Assembly: GCA_020049495.1 (NCBI GenBank)
Contig: JAIFKU010000088.1
Location: 1-64,000, forward strand
From: Accumulibacter sp.
GTDB lineage: Bacteria; Pseudomonadota; Gammaproteobacteria; Burkholderiales; Rhodocyclaceae
DNA: 64,000 bases
Reading direction: 5' to 3'
Below, in pieces: positions 19,770 through 32,077 of this stretch. The translations under genes and the position numbers were made by a program. Position 1 is the first letter of the stretch. Every line of letters starts with the position of its first letter. The notes beneath the pieces were generated by a model. The model had not been told where the DNA came from, made no database searches, and saw only the letters and a program-made list of their open reading frames with translations.

Positions 19770-19874
19770 CACGCCCTCGACCGGCCTCATTGTCCGGCTC
19801 GCGCCGATTTGAAGTTCAGCTTGCGGGCGCGTAACAAATGCGGCTAAAGCGGGCGCGATTCGAAGCTTTTTCCG

Positions 19875-19898
19875 AAACCCGTTCGTCTGAACGGGTTT
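19875..19898 (+). terminator. Terminator-like hairpin in the metH 5' leader, ending 19 nt before the ATG
   Basis: AAACCCGTTC-GTCT-GAACGGGTTT followed by TT, then ctgagg (possible RBS) and ATG at 19918. Confidence 0.7.
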
Positions 19899-19917
19899 TT
19901 CATTTCTGAGGTTTCAA

Positions 19918-22900
19918 ATGCAGCCTGACCGTAGCGCCGAACTCTCCACCCTGTTGCAACAGCGCATCCTCATCCTCGACGGGGCGATGGGGACGATGAT
20001 CCAGCGGCACAAGCTGCTGGAAGCCGACTATCGCGGTACGCGCTTTGCCGACCACGCGCATGACCTGAAGGGCAACAATGATCTGCTGCTGCTGACGCGG
20101 CCCGATATCATCCGCGGGATTCACAGCGAGTATCTGGCGGCTGGTGCCGACATCCTTGAAACCAATACCTTCAATGCCACTGCTGTTTCGCAGGCCGATT
20201 ACAAGCTTGAAAACATCGTCTATGAGCTGAACTTCGCCGGAGCAAAGATTGCCCGTGAGGCATGCGACGAATTCACCGCCAGGGACCCGGCCCAGCCACG
20301 CTTTGTCGCCGGCGTGCTCGGCCCGACCTCGCGTACGGCGTCGATTTCACCCGACGTGAACGATCCAGGCTACCGAAATACAAGCTTTGACGAGTTAGTG
20401 GGCACTTACACCGAAGCTATTCGCGGACTGACCGACGGCGGTGCCGACATGTTGCTGGTCGAGACCATCTTCGACACGCTCAACGCCAAGGCCGCGTTAT
20501 TCTCGATCGAGCAGTTCTTCGAAAAGACTGGCCGACGCTGGCCGGTGATGATTTCGGGTACGATCACCGACGCCTCCGGGCGCACCCTCTCCGGACAGAC
20601 GGCCGAGGCCTTCTGGAACTCGCTCAGCCACATCCGGCCATTGTCCTTCGGCCTCAACTGCGCGCTCGGCGCGGCCGAACTGCGCCAGTACGTCGAAGAG
20701 CTCTCGCGCATTAGCGATTGCTTTGTTTCTGCACATCCGAATGCCGGCCTGCCCAATCCGCTATCGCCTACGGGTTACGATGAAACGCCCGAGCAACTGG
20801 CGAAAGAAATCGTCGACTGGGCCCGGAACGGTTTTGTGAATATCGTCGGCGGTTGCTGCGGTACTACGCCAGCGCATATTGCGGCGATTGCCCGTGGGGT
20901 TGCCGGCATCGTGCCGCGCGCCATCCCCGATGTCGAAAAGAAGCTGCGCCTGTCCGGCCTGGAACCCTTCAATGTCGGCAAGGAATCGCTTTTTGTGAAC
21001 GTCGGCGAGCGCACCAACGTCACCGGATCGAAGGCCTTTGCGCGCATGATTCTTGAAGGCCGGTTTGACGACGCGTTGGCGGTTGCCCGCCAGCAGGTCG
21101 AGAACGGTGCGCAACTGATCGACATCAACATGGACGAGGCGATGCTCGACTCGCAAGCGGCGATGGAGCGCTTTCTCAAGTTGATCGCCTCCGAGCCGGA
21201 CATCTCACGCGTGCCGATCATGATCGACTCGTCGAAGTGGGAAATCATCGAGACCGGCCTCAAGTGCATCCAGGGCAAGGGCATCGTCAACTCGATCTCG
21301 ATGAAGGAAGGCGAAGCCAGGTTTGTCGAGCAGGCGAAACTCGCGCGCCGTTACGGTGCTGCGGTCATTGTCATGGCTTTCGACGAAGACGGGCAGGCCG
21401 ACACCTATGCACGCAAGACCGAAATCTGCAAGCGCGCCTACGAATTGCTGATGAGCATCGGCTTTCCTCCCGAAGATATTATTTTCGATCCGAATATCTT
21501 CGCCATCGCCACCGGCATCGAAGAGCACAACAACTACGCCGTCGACTTCATCGAGGCCTGCCGCTGGATTCGCGCCAATTTGCCGTTCGCGCAGATTTCC
21601 GGCGGCGTCTCCAACGTGTCCTTCAGCTTCCGCGGCAACGATGCGGTGCGCGAGGCGATCCACACCGTTTTTCTCTATCACGCGGTCAGGGCCGGACTGT
21701 CGATGGGCATCGTCAACGCCGGCATGGTCGGCATCTACGACGACCTCGAACCGGCGCTGCGCGACAAGGTCGAGGATGTGGTGCTCAACCGCCATCCGGA
21801 AGCCGGCGAAGCCCTGGTCGAGTTCGCGCAGACGGTCAAGGAAGGCAAGGCGAAAGACACCGGCCCCGATCTTTCCTGGCGCGACTTGTCGGTCGAAGCG
21901 CGGCTCTCGCACGCGCTGGTCAAGGGCATTACCGACTTCGTCGTCACCGATACCGAGGAATGCCGCGCCGCGCTGGAGGCGGCCGGCCAGCCGCCGCTGG
22001 CAGTCATCGAAGGCCCGCTGATGAGCGGCATGAACGTCGTCGGCGACCTCTTCGGCGCCGGCAAGATGTTCCTGCCGCAGGTGGTCAAGTCGGCACGCGT
22101 GATGAAGCAGGCGGTGGCGCACCTGATCCCCTATGTCGAAGCCGAGAAGCTGCGCACCGGCGCCACCAGCAAGGGCAGGATCATCATGGCCACGGTCAAG
22201 GGCGACGTGCACGACATCGGCAAGAATATCGTCGGCGTCGTGCTCGGCTGCAACGGCTACGACGTGATCGACCTCGGCGTCATGGTGTCTTGCGACAAAA
22301 TTTTGCACGCAGCCAGAGAGCACGGCGCGCAGGCCATCGGGCTGTCCGGTCTGATCACGCCGTCGCTTGAGGAAATGAGCCATGTGGCCAGCGAAATGCA
22401 GCGCCTCGGTTTTGCCGGCGGTCACAGTGGCGAGGCCATTCCGTTGCTGATCGGCGGCGCGACGACCAGCCGTACCCATACCGCCATCAAGATCGCGCCA
22501 CATTTTTCCGGCCCGGTGGTCTACGTGCCGGATGCCTCGCGTGCCGTCGGTGTGGTCACCAAGCTGCTGTCTATTGACAACGCCGCCGGGTTTAAGGACG
22601 AAATAGCCGCCGACTACACCCGAGTACGCGAACAGCATGCGCACAAGAAAGGCGTGCCTCTCGTATCGCTGGCTGACGCGCGCCGCAACCGTTTTGTCTG
22701 GAATGCCGATCCCGCTTACCGCCCGCTGGCGCCGAACAAACCCGGCCTGCACGTGCTGCGCAATGTCGATCTGGCGACGCTGGCCGAGTACATCGACTGG
22801 GGACCATTCTTCCAGACCTGGGATCTGGCCGGCAGTTTCCCGAAGATTCTCGACGACGCTGTGGTCGGCGAATCGGCACGCTCGGTGTTTGCCGACGGCC

Positions 22901-23637
22901 AGGCCATGCTGCAGCAAATCATTGCGGAAAAGTGGATCACCGCCAATGCCGTCTTCGGTCTCTATCCGGCCAATGCCGTCGGCGATGACATCGAGATTTA
23001 CGCCGACGAAACACGCAGCGAAAAATGCATGACCTGGCACAACCTGCGCCAGCAGCACGAACGCCCGTCAGGTAAAGCGCACTACTGTCTGAGCGATTTC
23101 GTTGCCGAGAGGGAAGACAAAGGCGGAACTTCCGACTGGATCGGTGTTTTCGCCGTCAGCGCCGGTCACGGCATCGAGAAGAAACTTGCCGGATTCGATG
23201 CGGCGCACGACGACTACCGCGCCATCCTGCTCAAGTCGCTCGCCGATCGCCTCGCCGAGGCTTGCGCCGAATGGCTGCACGCCCGGGTGCGCCGCGATTA
23301 CTGGGCTTATGCCGCAGACGAGTCGCTGGACAAGGGCGCGCTGATCCGCGAAGAATACTGCGGCATCCGGCCGGCCCCCGGCTATCCGGCGTGCCCCGAT
23401 CACACCGCCAAGGGTCCGCTGTTCGCCCTGCTCGATGCCCCGGCCAACGCCGGCATGGGCATCACCGAATCTTTCGCCATGACGCCCGCAGCAGCGGTTT
23501 CCGGTTTCTATCTGGCGCACCCGCAGGCGCACTACTTCGCCGTCAGCAAGATCGGTCGCGACCAGCTTGAAGACTGGGCGCAGCGTGCCGGAATGAGCGT
23601 TGCCGAAGGCGAACGCTGGCTGGCGCCGGTACTCTAG
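19918..23637 (+). CDS. metH: Cobalamin-dependent methionine synthase
   Basis: 1239 aa; [66 protein letters not shown] and C-terminal activation domain. Confidence 0.98.
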   Translation: MQPDRSAELSTLLQQRILILDGAMGTMIQRHKLLEADYRGTRFADHAHDLKGNNDLLLLTRPDIIRGIHSEYLAAGADILETNTFNATAVSQADYKLENIVYELNFAGAKIAREACDEFTARDPAQPRFVAGVLGPTSRTASISPDVNDPGYRNTSFDELVGTYTEAIRGLTDGGADMLLVETIFDTLNAKAALFSIEQFFEKTGRRWPVMISGTITDASGRTLSGQTAEAFWNSLSHIRPLSFGLNCALGAAELRQYVEELSRISDCFVSAHPNAGLPNPLSPTGYDETPEQLAKEIVDWARNGFVNIVGGCCGTTPAHIAAIARGVAGIVPRAIPDVEKKLRLSGLEPFNVGKESLFVNVGERTNVTGSKAFARMILEGRFDDALAVARQQVENGAQLIDINMDEAMLDSQAAMERFLKLIASEPDISRVPIMIDSSKWEIIETGLKCIQGKGIVNSISMKEGEARFVEQAKLARRYGAAVIVMAFDEDGQADTYARKTEICKRAYELLMSIGFPPEDIIFDPNIFAIATGIEEHNNYAVDFIEACRWIRANLPFAQISGGVSNVSFSFRGNDAVREAIHTVFLYHAVRAGLSMGIVNAGMVGIYDDLEPALRDKVEDVVLNRHPEAGEALVEFAQTVKEGKAKDTGPDLSWRDLSVEARLSHALVKGITDFVVTDTEECRAALEAAGQPPLAVIEGPLMSGMNVVGDLFGAGKMFLPQVVKSARVMKQAVAHLIPYVEAEKLRTGATSKGRIIMATVKGDVHDIGKNIVGVVLGCNGYDVIDLGVMVSCDKILHAAREHGAQAIGLSGLITPSLEEMSHVASEMQRLGFAGGHSGEAIPLLIGGATTSRTHTAIKIAPHFSGPVVYVPDASRAVGVVTKLLSIDNAAGFKDEIAADYTRVREQHAHKKGVPLVSLADARRNRFVWNADPAYRPLAPNKPGLHVLRNVDLATLAEYIDWGPFFQTWDLAGSFPKILDDAVVGESARSVFADGQAMLQQIIAEKWITANAVFGLYPANAVGDDIEIYADETRSEKCMTWHNLRQQHERPSGKAHYCLSDFVAEREDKGGTSDWIGVFAVSAGHGIEKKLAGFDAAHDDYRAILLKSLADRLAEACAEWLHARVRRDYWAYAADESLDKGALIREEYCGIRPAPGYPACPDHTAKGPLFALLDAPANAGMGITESFAMTPAAAVSGFYLAHPQAHYFAVSKIGRDQLEDWAQRAGMSVAEGERWLAPVL

Positions 23638-23659
23638 GGCGATGGCCGCGGGCCGACTG

Positions 23660-24688
23660 ATGACACCAAGTCCTCTGATCGAACGCGACGTCGATCTGTC
23701 GACACGTACCACGCTGGCCCTGCCCGGCCATGCGGCACGCTTTGCTGAAATCAACTCGGCCGATCAGTTGCGCTCGCTTGCCGATGACCGCTATACGCCG
23801 CGTTTCGTCCTCGGCGGCGGCAGCAATCTGGTGCTGACCGGCGATTTCGACGGCCTCATGCTGCACATGGCGATGCGCGGGCGCGAACGGGTCGGTGACG
23901 ATGCCGGGGCCTGGTACGTGCGCGCCGGAGCCGGCGAGAACTGGCATGACTTCGTGCTCTGGACGCTGGCGCAAGGCTGGCCGGGACTGGAAAACCTGTC
24001 GCTGATTCCCGGCACGGTCGGCGCCGCGCCGATCCAGAATATCGGCGCCTACGGCCTGGAAGTGGCCGAACGCTTCCATTCGCTGAGCGCCTGCGACATG
24101 CGCAGCGGTGAGTTCGTGCGTTTCGACCGCGAAGCCTGCCGCTTTGGCTACCGCGACAGCGTGTTCAAGCAGGAAGGCTGGCATGTGGACGGGCGCTTTG
24201 TCATCACGGAAGTGACTTTCCGTTTGCCCAAGGCGTGGACGCCACTTGCCTGCTACGCCGATGTGGCCAGCGAACTCGACGCCCGGGGAATTGCGGCTCC
24301 TGATGCGCAGCAAGTGGCCGCAGCCATCATCGCCGTGCGCCAGCGCAAGCTGCCCGACCCGGCGCAACTGCCCAACGCCGGCAGTTTCTTCCATAACCCG
24401 ATCGTTGATGCGGCGACGGCAGATCGCCTGCGGGCAACTCATCCCGGATTGCCGTGCTACGCGCAGCCCGATGGCCGGGTGAAACTCGCTGCCGGCTGGC
24501 TGATCGAGCAGGCCGGCTGGAAGGGCAGGAATTTGGGCACGGCGGGGATGTACGAAAAACAGGCGCTGGTGCTGGTCAATCGCGGCGGCGCCACGGGCGC
24601 CGACGTGCTGGAACTGATGCAGGCCGTACAGCGCGATGTGCACGCCGGATTCGGCGTCGCCCTGACGCCGGAACCCATATTTCCCTAA
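23660..24688 (+). CDS. murB: UDP-N-acetylmuramate dehydrogenase
   Basis: [45 protein letters not shown] motifs; start could also be 23642. Confidence 0.96.
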   Translation: MTPSPLIERDVDLSTRTTLALPGHAARFAEINSADQLRSLADDRYTPRFVLGGGSNLVLTGDFDGLMLHMAMRGRERVGDDAGAWYVRAGAGENWHDFVLWTLAQGWPGLENLSLIPGTVGAAPIQNIGAYGLEVAERFHSLSACDMRSGEFVRFDREACRFGYRDSVFKQEGWHVDGRFVITEVTFRLPKAWTPLACYADVASELDARGIAAPDAQQVAAAIIAVRQRKLPDPAQLPNAGSFFHNPIVDAATADRLRATHPGLPCYAQPDGRVKLAAGWLIEQAGWKGRNLGTAGMYEKQALVLVNRGGATGADVLELMQAVQRDVHAGFGVALTPEPIFP

Positions 24689-24697
24689 GTCAGTACC

Positions 24698-25531
24698 CTA
24701 CTCGACGCGCTCGAAACTCATCTGCCCGTACATTTCCGGGTGCGTGCTGGCAATCCAGTAATCGGCTTCCGACTCGGCGCGTTCCCAGGTGGCGGCGCGC
24801 AACGGGATGGACTGCGCCTTGCCGTCGTCCTGTGGCCATTCGAGGGTGTAACTGCGGAAGCCGCCGCGTTCCTGCGAGAGTATCCGGCGTGTCCAGCGCG
24901 GCTCCTCGCGGCGCAGGGTGATGACGCCCGGCGCGAATTGCAGCCTGAAAAACGGTCCTTTGCCGCGATGCTGGACGAGGTATTCGTGGTCGATCTCGAT
25001 TTCGTCGACGATATTCCAGTTGGCACAGCCGTCGATGATGGCGCCGATGGCCTGGTGCTGACTGTCGCATACGATCTCGGCATGGACGGCGTGCGTTTCG
25101 TCCTGGCTCTCAAGCAGGTCGTGCCAGGGCAGGCCATGCCGGGTGGGCGGCGGGAAGGGCAGCGGCCGCTTGCCTTGCCGGATGCGGGCAAAGAGTGCCG
25201 ATTTGAGCACGTCTTCGAGTTCGACCAACGGGAAGGCCGAACGGGGTTGCGAGGGGAAACTGCCGGCCCCCATGTAGCCGACGTTCCACAAGGTTTTCAG
25301 CCACTCCGCCGCGTCCAGTGCCACCTGGGCAAGTTGGGCTTCGATCGTATTGCCGTTGCTGCCGGCGTCGCCCTCGACTGACCCGGACATCAGTTCGGCC
25401 TCATGCGTGCGCGCGCGCAGACACTCCACAAACAGGCGTGCCGCCCATTCGGCGTCAGCGGGGGGCAACTGTTCGATGCGATCGGCAATGTTCATCAAGT
25501 CGTCGGCGTCGAGCGGCGTTTCGTCATTCAT
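24698..25531 (-). CDS. Conserved hypothetical protein
   Basis: Open frame of ~277 aa with consistent coding character, start at MNDETPLDADD; no family recognised. Confidence 0.6.
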   Translation of the reverse strand: MNDETPLDADDLMNIADRIEQLPPADAEWAARLFVECLRARTHEAELMSGSVEGDAGSNGNTIEAQLAQVALDAAEWLKTLWNVGYMGAGSFPSQPRSAFPLVELEDVLKSALFARIRQGKRPLPFPPPTRHGLPWHDLLESQDETHAVHAEIVCDSQHQAIGAIIDGCANWNIVDEIEIDHEYLVQHRGKGPFFRLQFAPGVITLRREEPRWTRRILSQERGGFRSYTLEWPQDDGKAQSIPLRAATWERAESEADYWIASTHPEMYGQMSFERVE

Positions 25532-25783
25532 GATGAGTTTCCTGGCCCGTTGGAGGACTATTAGTGTAACGATAAATAGGGCTTCGGGACAGCGCCAGCC
25601 CCGATCAGGTGTAAAGGGCAATTGCATTCGGTCACCTCTGCGGTGGGTTTTTGAAGTCAGATGAGATCACCTTGCCCAGAGGATAATGTAGAGAATTCGG
25701 GAATTACCCTGATCGGGCGGCGAAGCGGGAAATCCGTTAAAATCCCTCTCCTTGTATTCGGCAGTAAGACTCGGGAGTCGGGT

Positions 25784-26521
25784 GTGATCGGCAAAACGGT
25801 ATTGGTGACCGGGGCGGCAAAGCGGGTGGGGCGATCGATCGCCCGCGAGTTGCATGCGGCGGGGGCCAACATCATGGTGCACTACCGAACGGCGGCGGAA
25901 GCGGCCGAAGCGATTGCCGCCGAACTGAACGCCGTACGACCGGGTTCTGCCCTCTGCCGGCAGGCCGATCTGCTGGACATTGAAGCGCTCTCTGCTCTGG
26001 TCGCCGCTACGGTGGTGCATTTCGGCCGGCTGGATGCGCTGGTCAATAACGCATCGAGTTTTTTTGCCACGCCGCTCGGCAAGATTACTCTGGCAGACTG
26101 GGACGATCTGCTGGGCAGCAATCTGAAAGCGCCGCTGTTCCTGATACAGGCGGCCGCGCCACATCTGAAGGCGGCACATGGCGCGGTGGTCAATATCACC
26201 GATATCCACGCCGAGCGCCCGCTGGCCGGATATCCGCTGTACTGTGCGGCCAAGGCCGGTCTGCTCGGGCTGACCCGGGCGCTGGCCATCGAACTGGCAC
26301 CGGAGGTACGGGTCAATGCCGTGGCGCCGGGGCCGATCCTGTGGCCCGACGATAGTGCCTTTGATGGCCAAGCGCGCGAGCGTATCGTGGCGCATACGCT
26401 GCTCAAGCACGCCGGAAGTCCGCAGGACATTGCTCTTGCCGTGCGCTTTCTGCTCAATGACGCGCCCTACGTCACCGGGCAGGTGATCAACGTCGATGGG
26501 GGGCGCACGGCGCATCTGTAA
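25784..26521 (+). CDS. Pteridine-reductase-like SDR
   Basis: GTG start; [68 protein letters not shown]. Confidence 0.85.
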   Translation: MIGKTVLVTGAAKRVGRSIARELHAAGANIMVHYRTAAEAAEAIAAELNAVRPGSALCRQADLLDIEALSALVAATVVHFGRLDALVNNASSFFATPLGKITLADWDDLLGSNLKAPLFLIQAAAPHLKAAHGAVVNITDIHAERPLAGYPLYCAAKAGLLGLTRALAIELAPEVRVNAVAPGPILWPDDSAFDGQARERIVAHTLLKHAGSPQDIALAVRFLLNDAPYVTGQVINVDGGRTAHL

Positions 26522-26553
26522 TCGATCCAAGCGAAACAATCCGTAGAGGTCTG

Positions 26554-27420
26554 GTGGAAAATTCAAAGAATCTTCAGCGCTTGAAAAAGCGGCTCGAAAG
26601 CGACGTCGGCAAGGCTATCGCCGATTACAACATGATCGAGGATGGCGATACCGTTATGGTTTGCATCTCCGGCGGCAAGGATTCCTGCGCCATGCTGTCG
26701 ATTCTGATGGCGATGCAGAAGCGGGCACCGGTCGACTTCCGGCTGATTGCCATGAATCTGGATCAGAAGCAACCGGGCTTTCCCGCTGACGTGCTGCCGG
26801 CGTATCTTTCCGGTCTCGGTGTCGAGTACCGCATCGTCGAGCAGGATACGTATTCGATCGTCCGGGAGAAGATCCCCGAAGGCAAGACGACGTGCTCGCT
26901 CTGCTCACGCTTGCGGCGCGGCGTCATCTACCGCACGGCCAAGGAACTCGGGGCCAACAAGATCGCCCTCGGCCACCATCGCGATGACATTGTACACACC
27001 CTGTTCCTCAATCTTCTGTTCGGCGGCAAGCTCAAGGCCATGCCGCCCAAACTAGTCACCGATGACGGTGCGCATGTGGTGATTCGTCCGCTGGCCTACT
27101 CCAGCGAGAGCGACATCGCCCGTTTTGCCCGGGGCATGGCCTTCCCGATCATTCCCTGCAATCTTTGCGGGTCGCAGAACAACCTGCAGCGCCAGAAGAT
27201 TCGCGAGATGATGGCCGACTGGGATCGCCGTTATCCGGGACGTACCGAGTCGGTGTTTTCTGCCCTGCAGAATGTTGTCCCTTCACATCTGGCCGACAAC
27301 GCCCTGTTCGACTTCAAGGGTTTGCTCGTCGGCGCTGCACTGGCCGAACTCGATGGCGGCGACACGGTATTTGATGTCCCGCAGTTCGCTGTTGGATTGT
27401 CGCTGCCGGGACCCGTATGA
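26554..27420 (+). CDS. ttcA: tRNA 2-thiocytidine(32) synthetase
   Basis: GTG start; PP-loop [25 protein letters not shown] and CNLCGSQ cysteine motifs, 288 aa. Confidence 0.95.
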   Translation: MENSKNLQRLKKRLESDVGKAIADYNMIEDGDTVMVCISGGKDSCAMLSILMAMQKRAPVDFRLIAMNLDQKQPGFPADVLPAYLSGLGVEYRIVEQDTYSIVREKIPEGKTTCSLCSRLRRGVIYRTAKELGANKIALGHHRDDIVHTLFLNLLFGGKLKAMPPKLVTDDGAHVVIRPLAYSSESDIARFARGMAFPIIPCNLCGSQNNLQRQKIREMMADWDRRYPGRTESVFSALQNVVPSHLADNALFDFKGLLVGAALAELDGGDTVFDVPQFAVGLSLPGPV

Positions 27421-28307
27421 AAGATCCGGCTTTTCTGTGCTCAGTGCTTTGCGTCGCCGTATCGGGAAGCGAACAACTGCACGCCAAGCTCGGCAGTCGC
27501 GAAGCACTGCGCGCTGTCGAACGCTGTCTGAAGCGGATCGAGCGAACGGTAGAGGCTGGCGGCGGGCGCGTCATCAAAACCGCCGGCGATCAACTGCTGG
27601 CGGAGTTTGAGCTTGCCGACAGGGCCTTTCAGGCGAGCATCGAGATGCAGCAACGGGTGGCTGACCTGCCGCCGGTATCGGGAGTCAAGCTGGCACTGTG
27701 TGTCGGTTTTGCGCAGGGTCCGGTCAGCATTGAAGACGGAGCCGTCTTTGGCGAAAGCGTCGATGCCGCCGCCCGGCTTGCCGGTCTGGCCCGGACCGGA
27801 CAGGTGTTGATCAATGCTCAGGCGCACGCGGCGCTGTCACCGGCGCTAAGGAACATGACACGTGGCCCCGGCCTGGCTGGCGCCAGGGAAAGATCTTCAG
27901 GGACGCCGGTGTTCGAGCTTTTCTCGCTGGATTCGTCGTCGGCATTGAGCAATCCAGACAAGAGCGGGAAAGACGGTCTGCCGGATACCCGGCTTATGCT
28001 TCGTTATTCGGGCAAGGTCATCCTGCTTGAAGAGCGCAATCCGCTCATCCGACTGGGGCGAGAGGATGATAGTGATGTACTTATCCACGGTCGCCGGGTG
28101 TCACGCAACCATGCCCGGATTGAACGGCGGGGTAAGTGCTTCGTCATCACCGACACCAGTGCCAACGGCACCTACGTCACCCTGAATGACGGGACAGAGT
28201 CATTCTTGCACGGGCAGGAGTGCGTTCTTCACGGCCGGGGCGTACTCAGTTTTGCCGCTCCGGCAAGCAGTCCGGATGCCGACTGTGCGGAATTCGAGTT
28301 GCTCTGA
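27417..28307 (+). CDS. Class III adenylate-cyclase-like domain fused to FHA domain
   Basis: [29 protein letters not shown] cyclase-like motif; [48 protein letters not shown] motif; 4-nt overlap with ttcA. Confidence 0.88.
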   Translation: MKDPAFLCSVLCVAVSGSEQLHAKLGSREALRAVERCLKRIERTVEAGGGRVIKTAGDQLLAEFELADRAFQASIEMQQRVADLPPVSGVKLALCVGFAQGPVSIEDGAVFGESVDAAARLAGLARTGQVLINAQAHAALSPALRNMTRGPGLAGARERSSGTPVFELFSLDSSSALSNPDKSGKDGLPDTRLMLRYSGKVILLEERNPLIRLGREDDSDVLIHGRRVSRNHARIERRGKCFVITDTSANGTYVTLNDGTESFLHGQECVLHGRGVLSFAAPASSPDADCAEFELL

Positions 28308-28323
28308 GCGGTCCGGAAAATAA

Positions 28324-28345
28324 CGGCGGTGTGAAAACACCGCCG
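28324..28345. terminator. Hairpin between convergent genes
   Basis: CGGCGGTGT-GAAA-ACACCGCCG perfect stem-loop. Confidence 0.7.
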
Positions 28346-28359
28346 ATGCCCGGCTTCGC

Positions 28360-28566
28360 TTATTTCTTGTCAGCCTTGAGGCACTCGCTCATGAACTTCT
28401 TGCGTTCGTCACCCTTGAGTTCCTTTTTTCGGGCATCGGCATTACAGGATTTCATTTTTTCCTGTTGCGCCTGCTGTGCGGGTGATGGAGCTTTTTTCTC
28501 CTGGTCTGCAGCCATGGCATTGCCAGCAGCAAAAGCAAAAGCAACAAGAGCGATCGCGATTTTCAT
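28360..28566 (-). CDS. PsiF repeat family protein
   Basis: Signal peptide, then QQEKMKSCNADARKKELKGDERKKFMSECLK. Confidence 0.85.
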   Translation of the reverse strand: MKIAIALVAFAFAAGNAMAADQEKKAPSPAQQAQQEKMKSCNADARKKELKGDERKKFMSECLKADKK

Positions 28567-28616
28567 CAGGTACTCCTTGACAGGGTTTGGGAAGGTTCGA
28601 TGATTATAGGCGGGAA

Positions 28617-29561
28617 TCAGACCTCGTCGTCAAGCACGGCCTGTTGCTGGCGATTGATGAACTCGCTCATGCTGTCGATGCCGCGCAACTGCAGGATGCT
28701 GTTGCGGACGGCTGCTTCGAGCAGAACGGCGAGGTTGCGCCCGGGCGCGACATGGAAGATCACCCTGCGCACCGGGATGCCAAGTATTTCCTGCGCCTGG
28801 GAATCGAGCGGAAGGCGTGGCGTGTCGTCTCCGATGGTTTGCTTCTGCAGGTGGACAACCAGCTTGAGTTTCATTTTCCGCCGTGCCGCCGTTTCACCGA
28901 AGATGGTCCGGATGTTGAGCAGGCCGAGACCGCGGACTTCAAGGTAATCCCGCAACATGCCGGGGCACCGCCCCTCGATGGTCGTCGGCGCGATGCGTGC
29001 GAGTTCGACCACATCGTCGGCAACCAGCCCATGCCCGCGCGAAACCAGTTCAAGCGCCAGTTCGCTTTTTCCGACACCGGAATCGCCGGTAATCAGGACG
29101 CCCATGCCGAACACGTCCATGAACACGCCGTGCACCGATACCGTATCGGCGAACCGGCGGGCAAGGTAGAGGTGAAGAATGTCGATCACCGCCGAGCAGG
29201 CTTTCGGACTGACAAAGAGCGGCGTTCGCGTCGCTTCGCAGATCTCGCGGACGCCGGGCGGGATGTCCAGACCGTCGGCAATGATCAGAGCCGGTGGTTT
29301 TGATGCCATCAGATCATCGATCTGGCGGCACCAGCGTTCCACTCCGGCGTCTTCCAGCCAGCGCTGTTCGGCTTTGCCGATGACCTGCACGCGATGGCTA
29401 TAAATCAGATTGAGGTGACCGACGACATCGGGACCGAAAACTTCCTGATCCTTGAGTTCGACATGGCGCTCGACGCCCTCTGCAGCAACCCAGGTGAGTT
29501 TGAGCTTCTCGATATGGTCTTCGTAAAGCTGGGTAATGCTCAGGGTACGGGGAGTGTTCAT
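28617..29561 (-). CDS. hprK: HPr kinase/phosphorylase
   Basis: Walker A ITGDSGVGKSELALELVSRGHGLVADD and RGLGLLNIRTIFG motifs. Confidence 0.95.
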   Translation of the reverse strand: MNTPRTLSITQLYEDHIEKLKLTWVAAEGVERHVELKDQEVFGPDVVGHLNLIYSHRVQVIGKAEQRWLEDAGVERWCRQIDDLMASKPPALIIADGLDIPPGVREICEATRTPLFVSPKACSAVIDILHLYLARRFADTVSVHGVFMDVFGMGVLITGDSGVGKSELALELVSRGHGLVADDVVELARIAPTTIEGRCPGMLRDYLEVRGLGLLNIRTIFGETAARRKMKLKLVVHLQKQTIGDDTPRLPLDSQAQEILGIPVRRVIFHVAPGRNLAVLLEAAVRNSILQLRGIDSMSEFINRQQQAVLDDEV

Positions 29562-29574
29562 GCTGGCGGTCCTC

Positions 29575-30021
29575 TCAGTGGGCAAATATCTGGCGGATGG
29601 CGTCTGCACTGTCTGCAGTGCTCAACGCTTCACGGCAGCTACGATCAGAGAATCGTTCGGCGAGTTCGGACAGAATCTGCAGATGCTGCTCGGTAGCCTG
29701 TTCAGGACAAAGCAACACGAAAAGGAGAGTCACCGGTTTGCCGTCCGGCGAGTCAAACGGAACGGGCGCAGCAAGACGTACAAAGGCGGCCCGGGCCTCC
29801 TTCAGACCCTTGATGCGACCGTGAGGAATGGCGACACCCTGGCCGAGACCGGTCGAGCCGAGTTTTTCGCGGGCGAAAAGACTGTCGAACACCAGGCTGC
29901 GAGCAATGCCCTGATTGTTTTCGAACAGCAGGCCGACGGTTTCGAAAATGCGTTTCTTGCTGCTGACATCAAGATCAAGGACGATATTTTCAGTGGCTAA
30001 TAGTTGAGTGATCTGGCTCAT
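29575..30021 (-). CDS. ptsN: PTS IIA-like nitrogen regulatory protein
   Basis: EKLGSTGLGQGVAIPHGRIKGL phosphorylation-site motif. Confidence 0.93.
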   Translation of the reverse strand: MSQITQLLATENIVLDLDVSSKKRIFETVGLLFENNQGIARSLVFDSLFAREKLGSTGLGQGVAIPHGRIKGLKEARAAFVRLAAPVPFDSPDGKPVTLLFVLLCPEQATEQHLQILSELAERFSDRSCREALSTADSADAIRQIFAH

Positions 30022-30119
30022 ACAGGGTTAACAATGCGGTGAACGGGCAATGGAAGAAGGGAATATGGGTTTCACGGGCGGGTTTGACCAGAAAGGTGAA
30101 ACCCGTCGCTCGCGGTTTG

Positions 30120-30443
30120 TCAGTCCTTGACGATATGGCTGATCTTCTGTCCGCGGTGATGATCCTGGAGTTTCTGCTTGTGTTTCTGGACCTGGCGGTC
30201 GAGTTTGTCGACCAGGCTATCCACGGCGGCGTAGAGATCTTCGTCAATGGCTTCGACGAAAACGTCCTTGCCGGAGAGGTGGACAGTGACCTCGGCCTTC
30301 TGCTTCAGTTTGTCCACCGACAAAATCACGTTCACGTCGATGACGTTATCGAAGTGGCGTGTGACGCGCTCAAGTTTCCCGGTGACGTAGGCATGAATTG
30401 CCGGGGTGATCTCGAGATGGTGTCCACTGATTTGCAGGTTCAT
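30120..30443 (-). CDS. hpf: Ribosome hibernation promoting factor
   Basis: [41 protein letters not shown]. Confidence 0.93.
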   Translation of the reverse strand: MNLQISGHHLEITPAIHAYVTGKLERVTRHFDNVIDVNVILSVDKLKQKAEVTVHLSGKDVFVEAIDEDLYAAVDSLVDKLDRQVQKHKQKLQDHHRGQKISHIVKD

Positions 30444-30584
30444 GGTGTGGCTCCTTCTTAACAAGGTGATAGTCGCGACGGCGACTGTCGAATCTCCCTT
30501 TGCCCACTCGTGAGGGAAGGCGCGGGGGTGAGGGTGGCGGGCTTGGCTTTGATCATTGCAGAGATGTGATTTTGGCAATGCCCG

Positions 30585-31997
30585 TTAGATGGTTTTGCGC
30601 AGCTTTACCGGCGGAATGTTGAGCGCTTCCCGGTATTTGGCAATGGTTCGCCGGGCGACCATAATGCCCTGCTGACCAAGAATCTCGGAGATCTGGCTAT
30701 CCGAAAGCGGCGTCTTCGGGTCTTCCGCACCAATCAACTGCCTGATCAGTGCACGGATGGCTGTTGCCGAACAGGCGCCACCCGCTTCAGTGGCCACGTG
30801 GCTGCCGAAGAAATACTTCAATTCGAAAATTCCGCGCGGTGTCGCCATGTATTTCTGCGTCGTCACCCGCGACACCGTTGATTCATGCAGACCCAGAATG
30901 TCGGCGATTTCGCGTAGCACCAGCGGTCTCATGGCGACTTCGCCGTGATCAAAAAACTGGCGCTGCCGGTCGACAATGGATTGCGCCACGCGCAGGATGG
31001 TGTCGAAGCGCTGCTGCACATTCTTTATCAGCCAGCGCGCTTCCTGTAAGTGGCCGGCGAGTCCAGATCCGCGCTGTTTGGAAAGAATCTGGGCGTACAG
31101 GCTGTTGATGCGCAAGCGGGGAAAGGCGTCTGAATTGACGTTGACCGTCCACTGGCCGCGAATTTTGCGGACGACGACGTCGGGGGTTATGTAGCGGGCG
31201 TCAAGTGCCGCATATTTTGCGCCGGGCCGGGGATTCAGGCTGCGGATGAGGAATTGGGCTGCACGCAACTGGTCGTCGTCGCACTCGATGAATTTCTTGA
31301 TTTTCACGAAATCACGACCGGCGAGAAGGTCGAGGTGATTGCGCACTATTTGCAAGGCCAGGACCTGGGTGTCATCCGCCGGCAAGACTTCCAGTTGCAA
31401 GGCCAGGCACTCCTGTGCATTGCGCGCGCCGACACCGGTCGGGTCAAAATACTGCAGGTGCCTGAGCGCGATCTGCAGTTCCTCGGGTTCGATTTCCAGT
31501 TCGGGCGGCAGCGTTTCGGCGAGATCTTCGAGGGTCTGGGTCAGGTAGCCATCATCGTCGAGCGCTTCAATCAGACATTGCACCAGCGTCCGGTCGCGCT
31601 CGGGAATGTTCATCAGCCCGAGTTGCCACGACAGGTGCTCGCGCAACGAGGTGGTTGCAGCCTGCACGTCCTGAAAGTCGCTGTCATCGTCGTCGAACGA
31701 TCCGGAAGAGCTTGAGTAGCTGCTTTCTTCGCCTAGCCAACTCTCGTCATCAGCCGAGGAGGGAGGGGCTGGCTCGCTTTCGGGTTTTTCGGCCGTTTCG
31801 GCTTCGACCTCGCTGCTGGCGGCTTGCTGTGGGGCGTATTCCTCTTCCTCGCGTTCGAGCAAGGGATTTTCCTGCAGATATTTTTCCAGCTCCTGTTCAA
31901 GCTCGAGCGTCGACAGTTGCAGCAGACGTATCGACTGCTGCAACTGAGGGGTCAGTGCCAGATGCTGAGAAAGCTTGAGTTGGAGGGATGGTTTCAT
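30585..31997 (-). CDS. rpoN: RNA polymerase sigma-54 factor
   Basis: [30 protein letters not shown]-terminus and [15 protein letters not shown] RpoN box. Confidence 0.97.
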   Translation of the reverse strand: MKPSLQLKLSQHLALTPQLQQSIRLLQLSTLELEQELEKYLQENPLLEREEEEYAPQQAASSEVEAETAEKPESEPAPPSSADDESWLGEESSYSSSSGSFDDDDSDFQDVQAATTSLREHLSWQLGLMNIPERDRTLVQCLIEALDDDGYLTQTLEDLAETLPPELEIEPEELQIALRHLQYFDPTGVGARNAQECLALQLEVLPADDTQVLALQIVRNHLDLLAGRDFVKIKKFIECDDDQLRAAQFLIRSLNPRPGAKYAALDARYITPDVVVRKIRGQWTVNVNSDAFPRLRINSLYAQILSKQRGSGLAGHLQEARWLIKNVQQRFDTILRVAQSIVDRQRQFFDHGEVAMRPLVLREIADILGLHESTVSRVTTQKYMATPRGIFELKYFFGSHVATEAGGACSATAIRALIRQLIGAEDPKTPLSDSQISEILGQQGIMVARRTIAKYREALNIPPVKLRKTI

Positions 31998-32077
31998 TTG
32001 CGGAGCCTGACCGGCCGCCGGAGTGGGGGAGAGTTTGCCCGCCTTGTTCTTGACATCTCGAAATGAAAGTACAGGGT

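Noticed and set aside
19776-19917. Cobalamin or SAH riboswitch in the metH leader
   Set aside because: Neither the B12 box nor the SAH-riboswitch core was recognisable, so only an unclassified structured leader is claimed
21205-23058. 617-aa minus-strand ORF antisense to metH
   Set aside because: Lies wholly within the unambiguous metH frame; His/Arg/Asp-rich composition is typical of antisense frames in GC-rich coding DNA
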